A DNA stretch of 64,000 nucleotides. Origin: Oscillospiraceae bacterium. Its GTDB lineage: Bacteria > Bacillota > Clostridia > Oscillospirales > Acutalibacteraceae. The stretch lies in assembly GCA_003538135.1 (NCBI GenBank), contig DPOR01000002.1, positions 1 to 64,000 of the forward strand, given 5' to 3'. Below are positions 1 to 7,702 of the stretch, piece by piece. How positions within the stretch are numbered: position 1 is the stretch's first letter; each line of letters opens with the position of its first letter. Below the pieces are notes generated by a model. That model was not told where the DNA came from. It saw nothing but the letters and a program-made list of their open reading frames with translations, and did no database searches. A program made the translations under genes and the position numbers.

Positions 1-812
1 AGCAGCGTCGTAAAGTTCTTTTCCTCGTCGGGGGCTTCGTACCAGATATAGCCGATAAGCGCGGTATAGTAGAGCTTTTCAGCTTTTACCCAAAAATCCT
101 CGCCGGATTTCTCCCCGTCGCCTTTGGTGTTGGCGATAATGGTATTGACTAACTTCAAAATATCCTTTTCGCTCCGCAGATAGGCAAAGGGATTGTATTT
201 CATGGATTTTTTGAAGTTAATCGTATTCAGCACTTTGATTTTGTACCCGCCCCGCTGTAAGAGCTTCCCGCACTCGATTAAGACGGTGCCTTTCGGGTCG
301 GTAACAACATAAGAACTGTGCATTTGCATAAGGTTGGGCTTTACGAAAAAGCGGGTCTTGCCGCTGCCGGAACCGCCGATAACAAAAATGTTTTTGTTTC
401 TTGCATACTTCGGCTGCTTCGGGCGGCTGCTCATCATCAGCCTTTCGGTCTGCGTCAGCAGCACATTATTTTCAAATACAGGGTCGATATACGGCTTTAT
501 ATCCTCCGCGCCGCCCCAACGTGCAGAACCGTATTCCATGCCTTTTCGGTACTTCTTCGCGTTCTTGCCTTTCATGTAAACGGCAAGCCGGATAATGACC
601 GCCCCCGCAATGCCGATAAGCAGATCGGCGGGGTGCAGGCTCGGCGCGATACTGGAAAAGGCGGCGGCAAAGCCCGTCCCAAGCTGCAAGAGCTTTTCGC
701 TTGCGTCTGCGCCGGGGGTAAGGCGTATTGCTGCGCCTATCTTGTCAAACAGATAGACAAAGAGCAGATAGGGCAGGTTGAGGATAAGCAGCTTTTTGAC
801 TTCCTGCTTCAT
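1..812 (-). CDS. VirD4/TraG-family conjugative coupling protein (partial)
   Basis: Type IV coupling protein: a membrane ATPase that links the relaxosome to the mating channel during conjugative transfer. About 270 N-terminal residues are visible; the rest is off the left edge. There are two hydrophobic segments (about residues 8-22 and 62-79), then a Walker A motif GGSGSGKT at residues 146-153, followed by the family sequence around SYVVTDPKGT. The ATG at 810-812 overlaps the stop of the upstream PcfB-like gene by four bases (ATGA), so the two are translationally coupled. The gene is transcribed away from the element end. The family assignment is secure; which ICE subfamily it belongs to is inference. 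Confidence 0.93.
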   Translation of the reverse strand, partial: MKQEVKKLLILNLPYLLFVYLFDKIGAAIRLTPGADASEKLLQLGTGFAAAFSSIAPSLHPADLLIGIAGAVIIRLAVYMKGKNAKKYRKGMEYGSARWGGAEDIKPYIDPVFENNVLLTQTERLMMSSRPKQPKYARNKNIFVIGGSGSGKTRFFVKPNLMQMHSSYVVTDPKGTVLIECGKLLQRGGYKIKVLNTINFKKSMKYNPFAYLRSEKDILKLVNTIIANTKGDGEKSGEDFWVKAEKLYYTALIGYIWYEAPDEEKNFTTL

Positions 813-1285
813 AGCGATACCTCCCTGTCCTTGTTCTTTACCTTGTCCCGCTGCGTGTTCAAGCCCGCCGCCTTTTCTTTCAGAGAGGAAAGCAGCTTGC
901 GGATAGAGGGCTTTTTCTCCTGTGTCAGCTTCTTTGCGGAAAACTCCTTAAAGGCTGCGGTCAGCACGTCAGCGTCGCGGCCTTTGAAAAACACAAGGTA
1001 GCGGGGCGGGTTTTCCGTCGTGTCCTTTTTCAGCGCAAAGTCGATACCGTACTTTTTCGCCGTACTCTCAAAGGCTTTGATATTGCCCTCGGTAATCTCA
1101 ATGTTGGAAACGCCCGCGTTCTGCTTCATAAGCTGCTTTAAGGTCTGCTTGCCCTGCGGCGTTTTGTCTTTCTGCTTCTTCATCTGTGCAAGCAGCGTTT
1201 TCATAGCCTTTTGAAGTGTCTGCGCGGTCAGCTCCCCGGTCTTGATGTAAAGGGCTATGGTCTTTTCGTTGATTTCATCTTGCAT
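809..1285 (-). CDS. PcfB-like conjugation accessory protein (DUF3801)
   Basis: 158 residues, soluble, rich in Lys and Glu. It begins MQDEINEKTIALYIKTGEL and resembles PcfB/DUF3801 proteins that sit directly before the coupling protein in enterococcal and clostridial conjugation modules, where PcfB helps dock the relaxosome to the coupling protein. A clean Shine-Dalgarno (AAAGGAGG) precedes the ATG. It overlaps the traG-like gene by four bases. The role is known for the family; activity here is inferred from that position. Confidence 0.8.
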   Translation of the reverse strand: MQDEINEKTIALYIKTGELTAQTLQKAMKTLLAQMKKQKDKTPQGKQTLKQLMKQNAGVSNIEITEGNIKAFESTAKKYGIDFALKKDTTENPPRYLVFFKGRDADVLTAAFKEFSAKKLTQEKKPSIRKLLSSLKEKAAGLNTQRDKVKNKDREVSL

Positions 1286-1356
1286 TTACCGTCCTCCTTT
1301 CGCGGTAGTCTGATAGTGTTAGGGTGGTACGCCGCTGCGGTAGCCGCCCATAGGCT

Positions 1357-1581
1357 TTAGATACGGACGCGCAAGCCGTTCAAATCCTCGGCGCGGATAC
1401 CCACAAGGTACCATTCCTGCGCCGCGCTCATTTCAATGCGGGTCGGCTTCCATTTGCCGCCTGTGAATACGTCGAAACACTCCCCGCAATGCAAGCCGCC
1501 GTAATAGTCGGCAATGTCAAAGCGAATGTCGTAGCGGTCGGTCTGTTCGTCAAAAATCAAAGCTCCTGTTTTCTGTGCCAT
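1357..1581 (-). CDS. DUF5348-type small ICE protein
   Basis: 74 residues starting MAQKTGALIFDEQTDRYDIR and containing the GLHCGECFDVFTGGKW-type core of DUF5348 proteins, which are common cargo between the initiator and coupling-protein genes of clostridial conjugative elements. No catalytic motif is visible and the function is unknown. A strong ribosome site (AAAGGAGG) sits eight bases before the ATG. It lies 14 bases downstream of the DUF6017-type gene, so it probably shares its transcript. Confidence 0.72.
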   Translation of the reverse strand: MAQKTGALIFDEQTDRYDIRFDIADYYGGLHCGECFDVFTGGKWKPTRIEMSAAQEWYLVGIRAEDLNGLRVRI

Positions 1582-1595
1582 GTGGTAATCCTCCT

Positions 1596-2513
1596 TTAGA
1601 TTTTGCCTGTCGCCATGTCGTGAGCGACAAGGGCGGTATAGTAGCTGTCAATGGTATTCGGCGCATTGAACAGCACCGCTTTAAGGTACTGTTTGATGTT
1701 GCGGATTTTGGTGGTATTCTCTTTCATGCAGTCAAAGACAAATTCAATGTGGCTGCTGTTGAGCTTCATAAACTTTGCCTTGACAAGCTCTGCCGGGTAA
1801 TCGTCCCCGGCGATACGGATTGTCCTGCGCCTTGTGCAGACGGTTTCAAGGATAAGGTCAACGATTTCGTCTATCCGGTCATGGTCGTAGGGCATATCCT
1901 GTTTGAGAATGTCATAGCAGATGTTGTCTTTTACGATTTCCTCATATACCCGGTATGCGTCGTTCAGTTCCTTTCGTTTCCGTTCCGGCGGCGCAGCCGC
2001 TTGTCCCTCTAAGGGAGAGGGGTCAGGGGAACGGATAGGAATGGAATGGGTACTTTGTGTATCTGTATTTGGTTTTTCTTTTTTTGATAGATTAGTCTTT
2101 TGTTCTTCTTTAATTATTTGCATTGGATTTTCCGACGTCGGATTTCCCGTTGTCGGATTTTCCAATACCGGATTACCCGCTGTTGGATTTTCCAATATCG
2201 GCTTTTCCAACTCCGGGGACTGCGGCTGCTCGTAAATGGTGTACTCAATGGCGGTCATTTTGCCTTTCTCGTCGCGTCCCTGCCGCCTTGTGATATATCC
2301 GGCTTTTTCAAGCTCCCAGACGGCGGTACGGATAGCGTCGATACTTTCCCGGTTGATATGGGACAGCCCCGCAAGGGTATAGTCCCAATTCTCCGGCAAA
2401 GACAGCATTTGCGACAATAAGCCCTTTGCCTTTAAGGTAAGGTCTTTATTCCGCAAGTGATGATTGCTCATTACCGTATAACCTTTGTTCCGTTCCACTC
2501 TAAAAACTGCCAT
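1596..2513 (-). CDS. DUF6017-type replication-initiator-like protein
   Basis: 305 residues. The N-terminus (MAVFRVERNKGYTVMSNHHL) and the next 90 residues form a winged-helix region typical of RepA_N-like/DnaD-like proteins (LKAKGLLSQMLSLPENWDYT, then AVWELEKAGYITRRQGRD). A Pro/Asn-rich linker of about six five-residue units (ENPT/GNPV type) follows at residues 100-135. The C-terminal domain resembles DUF6017. It is the first conserved gene inside the element end and probably acts in element replication or maintenance. The Shine-Dalgarno is AAAGGAG. The linker repeat may differ in copy number between relatives. Confidence 0.78.
   Translation of the reverse strand: MAVFRVERNKGYTVMSNHHLRNKDLTLKAKGLLSQMLSLPENWDYTLAGLSHINRESIDAIRTAVWELEKAGYITRRQGRDEKGKMTAIEYTIYEQPQSPELEKPILENPTAGNPVLENPTTGNPTSENPMQIIKEEQKTNLSKKEKPNTDTQSTHSIPIRSPDPSPLEGQAAAPPERKRKELNDAYRVYEEIVKDNICYDILKQDMPYDHDRIDEIVDLILETVCTRRRTIRIAGDDYPAELVKAKFMKLNSSHIEFVFDCMKENTTKIRNIKQYLKAVLFNAPNTIDSYYTALVAHDMATGKI
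2123..2216 (-). repeat. 15-bp in-frame tandem repeat (NP-rich linker)
   Basis: About six degenerate copies of a 15-base unit related to GGATTTTCCAATACC (plus strand), encoding alternating ENPT and GNPV-type pentads in the DUF6017-type protein. The unit length is a multiple of three, so copy-number change would keep the frame. Confidence 0.75.
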
Positions 2514-2519
2514 AGCTTA

Positions 2520-2738
2520 TCAGCTCCTTTGCTGTGAATTTGTTACGCAGTAGAACGCGGATTTGAGGGGGAAAGGTATCTTTCCTTTGCTTCCCTGTTT
2601 TCGCGCTCTGGAAGTCGCATAAATCAAGGCTTTTTCTATCTCTATTGCGTAACATGAGGGCATAAAAAAGCAGCGTTCCTGTTCTTCCGGGTAGGAAGTG
2701 AGAAACGCCGCCTTTGCGGTTCGATATTCAATTTTCAT
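2520..2738 (-). CDS. Possible small ORF at element end
   Basis: 72-codon frame starting MKIEYRTAKAAFLTSYPEEQ, just upstream of the initiator gene and close to the inferred element boundary. No recognisable Shine-Dalgarno precedes the ATG and I do not recognise a family. It could be a small element protein or a chance frame in the leader of the conjugation operon. Confidence 0.3.
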   Translation of the reverse strand: MKIEYRTAKAAFLTSYPEEQERCFFMPSCYAIEIEKALIYATSRARKQGSKGKIPFPLKSAFYCVTNSQQRS

Positions 2739-2786
2739 ACAATACCAGCTTGTCCGTTGCCCGAAAACCTTGATTTTTCTAATGTT

Positions 2787-3047
2787 TCAAAAAGTATCGT
2801 TATCTAACCCTATCTTTATTCCGCCCGTCGATACCGTCCACCCCTTGGGGATAGTTATGCTGAACTCGGCGGTTTCGTATTTTTCGGTCTGCACGGCCGC
2901 TGCCGCCGTCTGTGTTATTTTGACACCGCGCTCCGTCCGATCTGCCTTGGTGCCGTCGCCGTCATCGGCGGGCTTGCTGCCGCAGGCGGCAAAGAGCAGC
3001 AGCATAAGAGCCGCAAGCAAGAGCGCAGCAAATCTTTTTGCTTTCAC
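2787..3047 (-). pseudogene. Lipoprotein gene truncated at the ICE junction
   Basis: A GTG at 3045-3047 with the ribosome site AAAGGAGAGG starts VKAKRFAALLLAALMLLLF followed by a lipobox (FAAC), so this is a secreted lipoprotein. The mature part has an acidic linker and then the start of a beta-rich domain (AEFSITIPKGWTVSTGGIKI). The frame ends after only 86 codons, within what looks like the first strands of that domain, exactly where the conjugative element begins. The longer frame starting at 3134 has no ribosome site. Truncation by element insertion is inference; the missing 3' part should lie beyond the far end of the element. Confidence 0.65.
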
Positions 3048-3186
3048 GGTATCCTCTCCTTTTTGTTGCCCGTCGCTTAAACAAACGCAGCGAGCATAAA
3101 TTTCATTTTGCTTTTGCGGCCTTTCGCGCCGCACCCGTTTTACCCTGCTTTAATTTTATACAGGCAGGGGGCTTTTTGTATATAAG

Positions 3187-3226
3187 GGAAGTCCGCCAAT
3201 CTGCAAAAATCGCGTGGCGGACTTCC
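3187..3226. repeat. 12-bp perfect inverted repeat
   Basis: GGAAGTCCGCCA (3187-3198) and its exact complement (3215-3226) are separated by 16 bases in the gap between the LuxR-type gene terminator and the truncated lipoprotein. There is no T-run on either side, so it is not an ordinary terminator. It could be an operator or RNA hairpin in the leader of the lipoprotein gene. Confidence 0.5.
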
Positions 3227-3276
3227 GCCATTCTCCGAAAAGCGCCGAAAACCGCGCCTTTTACCCATAAGAAATC

Positions 3277-3305
3277 AAAAAAGGCCTCCCGCCGAAGCGA
3301 GAGGC
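3277..3305 (-). terminator. Terminator of LuxR-type gene
   Basis: On the minus strand a nine-pair stem (GCCTCTCGC/GCGGGAGGC) closed by a TTCG tetraloop is followed by CTTTTTT. It lies 14 bases after the stop of the gene at 3319. Confidence 0.9.
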
Positions 3306-3318
3306 AAATCTGCTGTTT

Positions 3319-4749
3319 TTATGCGTTGTTGTAAAGCGTGACAAGTCCGATGCGGGATCTCGCACCGGTTTTTTCATATATTGCGGAGACATACCGCTCC
3401 AGGGTTCGCCTCGACACATAGAGATTGTCGGCTATCGTTTGCAGTCCGTCCTCGGTATTCACCAGCAATCCGAACACCTCGGCTTCTCGCGGAGTCAGCG
3501 AGAACTGCTCGGCAAGCTTTTGCAGCCTTTCGCCGTCGCTCAGCTTATCGGCCGCCTCTGCTTCGAGCCCGTCAAAGAAGGCTTTTCGCTTATTCATATA
3601 GGCAAACGCAGCGACGCTCGCGAGCACGAACAAAAGCAGCTCGATCGTTATTATGGCAATATTGTTGCCTGAATTCAAAAGTGCAAGCGAGCCGCCCGAA
3701 ATCAACACGGCGACAAGATTGTTGACGGCTCTGCCGAGCCCCGCCCACAGCTCCGGCGTTTCAGTGTATCGGGCGATCTCCATAAAGGAAACCGTGAAGA
3801 AAACGGCGAAGAAGCCCGCGGCCAGATAAAATATGACGAGCCCTACCGTAAAAGACCCGGCAAACTGAAGAATGACGAGGCAGGTAGTTGACAGAACGGT
3901 GATGCAGTACATAACTATGCTCATGTATTTTCTGCTTGCCGTGTCAAACAAAAAGCCCGCCAAAAGCCCGCTGAGGGCGAGCAGGACTCGCGGCCACTGC
4001 CCGATATTCGCCTCTCCGCTTGCGTGGATGAGGGTGACGGCATTATCAAGCGTGCTGAAAATGCAGGTCATGAGCGCGACGAAAAAGACAAGAATCACGC
4101 TGATTTTTAAGCTCTCCCTGCCGTTGCCGCCGTCGGACTCGCTCTTTGAAAGCGCCGGGACAACGCTGTTTTTTTCCGCGCGTATCAGCATAAGCGCCAA
4201 AAGCATTATAAACACCGAAAGTATCGCGGCTTCGGCAATGTCTATATGAACAAGATTGCTGTTCGCAATCTGGAGCATTGTGCCGAGCATATAGGAGATA
4301 CCCGTAAGCCGCGCAATATGAGTATTGTCCTCCAACAGGCATAGGGATTTATAGAACACGGCGCTTCCGAACACGCCGAGAATCAAAAACAGCAGGAGGC
4401 CGGTAACCAGCGTAAGCGTGTAAGAACCGCTGCGGCACATCAGAAAAAGGCAGGCATTCGAGATAACGGCTGCGCAAACCGAAACGGAAGTTTGTGCATT
4501 TCCTTTGCAGAATCGGCATAAAAGAGGATACAGAACAAAACCGACCGTGCTGACGCCGAGCGCATAATTTTGAGCCGCCACCGAACGGTGCCCCGAAACG
4601 ATGCGGGAAATCATGTTTACGAACAAAAACTCCGCACCCAAGAACACAAAGGTGAAAAGGCTCATAAGAACTATTACTTTCAGATACGGAACTCTGTTTT
4701 CCCTGTTAAATGCATCGCTCTGCTTTATTTTTTTTAAGATGCCGTCCAT
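3319..4749 (-). CDS. Membrane-bound LuxR-family regulator with MFS-like domain
   Basis: 476 residues. Residues about 20-395 form roughly 12 hydrophobic segments with an MFS-like layout; residues about 412-476 are a LuxR/GerE helix-turn-helix (LTPREAEVFGLLVNTEDG, then QTIADNLYVSRRTLERYVSA). Such fused membrane LuxR proteins are frequent in gut anaerobes and are thought to sense a small ligand through the membrane part; the ligand here is unknown. A good ribosome site (AGAGGA) precedes the ATG and a sigma-A promoter lies at 4812-4840. It is divergent from the glycosyltransferase gene and could regulate it, which is inference from position only. Confidence 0.85.
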   Translation of the reverse strand: MDGILKKIKQSDAFNRENRVPYLKVIVLMSLFTFVFLGAEFLFVNMISRIVSGHRSVAAQNYALGVSTVGFVLYPLLCRFCKGNAQTSVSVCAAVISNACLFLMCRSGSYTLTLVTGLLLFLILGVFGSAVFYKSLCLLEDNTHIARLTGISYMLGTMLQIANSNLVHIDIAEAAILSVFIMLLALMLIRAEKNSVVPALSKSESDGGNGRESLKISVILVFFVALMTCIFSTLDNAVTLIHASGEANIGQWPRVLLALSGLLAGFLFDTASRKYMSIVMYCITVLSTTCLVILQFAGSFTVGLVIFYLAAGFFAVFFTVSFMEIARYTETPELWAGLGRAVNNLVAVLISGGSLALLNSGNNIAIITIELLLFVLASVAAFAYMNKRKAFFDGLEAEAADKLSDGERLQKLAEQFSLTPREAEVFGLLVNTEDGLQTIADNLYVSRRTLERYVSAIYEKTGARSRIGLVTLYNNA

Positions 4750-4811
4750 AATAAAATCCTCTTATCGGTTATCGGGCGCAAACGCTGCGTACGGTTTTTC
4801 GTTACAAATCT

Positions 4812-4840
4812 AATATATTATTTAACTTTAAATTTGTCAA
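4812..4840 (-). promoter_or_regulatory. Sigma-A promoter for LuxR-type gene
   Basis: On the minus strand: -35 TTGACA (4835-4840), 17-base spacer, -10 TATATT (4812-4817). Confidence 0.75.
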
Positions 4841-4984
4841 GACGGCGATGCGGATTAAAGTTGTCTCTTCAAAAACGCCACAGGTTATCGGCTCAAATAT
4901 TACTCACGCTTCATATGTATGATTTACGGATACAGACGGCCGTATCGCAAAGCGGCACCAAGTCTTAAATTATATGTCTTAAAG

Positions 4985-5013
4985 TTGCAAAAACAGGGTT
5001 TTTATGATATACT
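4985..5013 (+). promoter_or_regulatory. Sigma-A promoter for glycosyltransferase operon
   Basis: -35 TTGCAA (4985-4990), 17-base spacer, -10 TATACT (5008-5013), about 30 bases before the chosen start codon. Confidence 0.7.
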
Positions 5014-5042
5014 TGCTTCAGTCCCATTTGAAAGGTGATAAT

Positions 5043-7688
5043 ATGAATTTCGAGTATCAAGCATCTGTAATCGTGCCGGTATACAACGTTGAGCAATATC
5101 TGAGGATTTGTCTCGACTCGCTGGTTAATCAGACTATCGACAAGTCGAAAATGGAGGTTCTCGTAATCAACGACGGCTCTCCGGACAACAGTTGGGATAT
5201 TTGTCTTGAGTACAGTAAAAAGTACGACTTTATTAAAATTTTCTCCAAGGAGAACGAGGGACTTTCCGCTACGAGAAATTTCGGGATAAAGCACGCCAAG
5301 GGCAAGTATCTGTTTTTCCTTGACAGTGACGATTATTTCACTCCTGAAACGGTCAAAAAGGTTACAGATTTTTTTGACAAGGTTTATGATGAGGTCGACC
5401 TTGTTTCGTATAACGAGGTTCGCTACAAAGAAGATGAAATTCTCAAGCCTCATTACAGATTCAAAATGCTCGACCACGAAGGCGTGTATGATTTGGAGGA
5501 ATATCCGTATCTTGCACAGACTCGTGTAAATGTTTGCGTAAAAAATATAGGCGAAGACAATATTCTTTTCAACACCACCCCCGGCTTCAAGCTCGAGGAC
5601 CAGGAATATTGCAACCGCGTTCTTATGCCCAAAATGAAGATGGGCTATTGCCCGCACGGCACATATATGTATAACAAGGGCAATGAGACGAGCATCATGA
5701 AGGTTTATTTCCATGCTTTCTATCTCTTTGAAACATCCATGGAATATTTCGAGACTCTGTTCTCAACCTTTAAAGATAAAGTGCCCGCTTATTTTCAGGC
5801 AATGTTTATCAACGATATAAACTGGCGTCTTACCGATGATATTCTTTACCCCTATCATTACGAGGGCGAAAAATTCGACAGAGCGATGCGGCGCATTGTG
5901 GATCTTCTCAACAGGGTGGATTGCAAAACGATACTCGAACATCCTATGGTCGATATTTATCGCGCCTGCTATTGGATAAAGAAAAAAGAGAATGCGGACA
6001 TTTCCCTGATATGCGGCGACGACGGATTGAGCCTGATGATAGACGGCGAAGAAGCATTCAATCAGGAGGATATTACCGTCATAGGCCACAAGCCGAGAGT
6101 CGAGGGGAATATATTCAGAATGACCGCATTCATGAAATCCCCCATATTCAACTTCCTCAACAGCGAAGAATACACCATATATGCAGTCGAAAACGGCGAG
6201 CGCAAAAAGCTTGACACTTTTATTTCCGTCCACAGCCACTACAGAGCTAAGACGATAACAAATATTTTCCCCGCGTTCTATTACTCGTGCGATCTCACCG
6301 AGAATTCAAAAATCCGTTTTGAGATAGATATAAAGGGAAAAACCTACCGCACACACTATTGGTTTATGCCGTATTCCGGTTTGGGACTCAGATATGTCAA
6401 CAATATAAACCGCGGCAGATATATGATAAAAAACAAGCGCAAGTATCTCTCCGTCAAACCTGCCACGCAGTTCGCCATTGATTCGAGCGCCCTGTTCAAT
6501 ACCGTACGTTTTGCAATTCACCCGCGGACTGCCCTGCTGCGACTCCAATCCATAAATTACAGAAAAAAACACCGCATCTGGCTGTATTACGACTTCTATA
6601 CAGTAGAAAAGGATAACGGATTTTACCAGTTCGCAAACGATTTAAAGCATGACGACGGCATTGAAAGATATTATGTGCTCACACACGAATACGATAATCT
6701 CGACAGCGTATTCACTCCGGAGCAGCAAAAGCATCTTGTGAAAGCCGGCTCAAAGCTTCACCGACTTTTGTTCGTCTGCGCGGAAAGAATCTTCACGGCA
6801 TATTACGGCCTTGCGCCCATAAATCCTTTTGAAAGCGCAAAGATGAAGTATCAGTATGAAGATCTTCTGAGATTCCGTACCATATATCTGCAGCACGGCG
6901 TGCTTCACGCTTCGCTCAGACTCAACAACTCCGAGGAACGCAGTCAGGCGGAGGAAATCGTGGTTTCCTCACCGTTTGAGGTCAAAAACTACTGCCAAAA
7001 CTATGCCTATAACGAGCGCGAGCTTATCACCACGGGCATGGCGAGATACGACCATATCGACAGAAATCATAAGCCTCAGAACAGGATACTTTTTGCGCCG
7101 TCCTGGAGAAAATATCTCACCACGGAGATAAAGGCTTCCAACTGGGAGGCTAACGAGGACAGAATCCGAAAATCCGATTACTACAAGAATTTTTACGCTT
7201 TCCTTTCGGACAAGACCCTGCACCGAAAACTTGAGAGCAGCAAAGTCTTTCTTGACATAAAGCTCCATCCGATAATTGCCAACCTCAAAAATCTCTTTGA
7301 TATTGACTGCGAATATATAAACATGGTCAGCGGAGATGTTGACGTTGCGGATTATAAAGCTTTTGTAACCGATTTTTCGTCATATGTTTTTGACTTTGCA
7401 TATCTCAACCGTCCGATAATGTATTTCGTTCCCGATTATCCTCAGTTTAAGTCGGGTATGAACCATTACCGTGACCTCGATCTCCCGTTCGACGAGGCCT
7501 TCGGCCATATGTTTACGGACGCGCACAAGGCCGCCGAATGTCTTTGCGAAATTGTTGACAGGGACTTTGTTCCGGAGCAGATTTACGCCGAGCGTATGGA
7601 AAACTTTTATTTTGATTTTGACGGCAACTGTGCTGAAAATCTTTATAAATTTGTTGTGGAGCAGGACAAGCTGTTTTCGCAGCAGTAA
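5043..7688 (+). CDS. Glycosyltransferase 2 / CDP-glycerol glycerophosphotransferase fusion
   Basis: 881 residues from the ATG at 5043, chosen over the ATG at 5004 because GAAAGGTGAT sits directly before it. The N-terminal GT-A domain (residues about 6-230) shows VIVPVYNVEQYL, NDGSPDNSWD and the DSDD metal motif at 94-97. The C-terminal part (about 540-870) is a TagB/TagF-type CDP-glycerol glycerophosphotransferase domain with LQHGVLHAS near 616-624 and FVTDFSSYVFDFAYLNRPI near 780. It probably adds a sugar and glycerol phosphate (or a related polyol phosphate) to a teichoic-acid-like or capsular polymer at the membrane. The next gene, an acyltransferase, follows after 14 bases. The fusion architecture is known; the actual product is not predictable. 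Confidence 0.88.
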   Translation: MNFEYQASVIVPVYNVEQYLRICLDSLVNQTIDKSKMEVLVINDGSPDNSWDICLEYSKKYDFIKIFSKENEGLSATRNFGIKHAKGKYLFFLDSDDYFTPETVKKVTDFFDKVYDEVDLVSYNEVRYKEDEILKPHYRFKMLDHEGVYDLEEYPYLAQTRVNVCVKNIGEDNILFNTTPGFKLEDQEYCNRVLMPKMKMGYCPHGTYMYNKGNETSIMKVYFHAFYLFETSMEYFETLFSTFKDKVPAYFQAMFINDINWRLTDDILYPYHYEGEKFDRAMRRIVDLLNRVDCKTILEHPMVDIYRACYWIKKKENADISLICGDDGLSLMIDGEEAFNQEDITVIGHKPRVEGNIFRMTAFMKSPIFNFLNSEEYTIYAVENGERKKLDTFISVHSHYRAKTITNIFPAFYYSCDLTENSKIRFEIDIKGKTYRTHYWFMPYSGLGLRYVNNINRGRYMIKNKRKYLSVKPATQFAIDSSALFNTVRFAIHPRTALLRLQSINYRKKHRIWLYYDFYTVEKDNGFYQFANDLKHDDGIERYYVLTHEYDNLDSVFTPEQQKHLVKAGSKLHRLLFVCAERIFTAYYGLAPINPFESAKMKYQYEDLLRFRTIYLQHGVLHASLRLNNSEERSQAEEIVVSSPFEVKNYCQNYAYNERELITTGMARYDHIDRNHKPQNRILFAPSWRKYLTTEIKASNWEANEDRIRKSDYYKNFYAFLSDKTLHRKLESSKVFLDIKLHPIIANLKNLFDIDCEYINMVSGDVDVADYKAFVTDFSSYVFDFAYLNRPIMYFVPDYPQFKSGMNHYRDLDLPFDEAFGHMFTDAHKAAECLCEIVDRDFVPEQIYAERMENFYFDFDGNCAENLYKFVVEQDKLFSQQ

Positions 7689-7702
7689 CGGGTTGTGGTA
7701 AT

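Larger units (their letters stand above)
1..2790. mobile_element. End of an integrative conjugative element
   Basis: Four minus-strand genes here (VirD4/TraG coupling protein, PcfB-like DUF3801 protein, DUF5348 protein, DUF6017-type initiator) are in the order seen at one end of Tn1549/CTn-like elements of Clostridia. The element continues beyond position 1, and no integrase lies inside the window. The right boundary is inferred to be near 2740-2795, because a chromosomal lipoprotein reading frame stops abruptly at 2787 and only element-type genes lie to its left. The exact att sequence is not visible without the other end. Confidence 0.75.
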
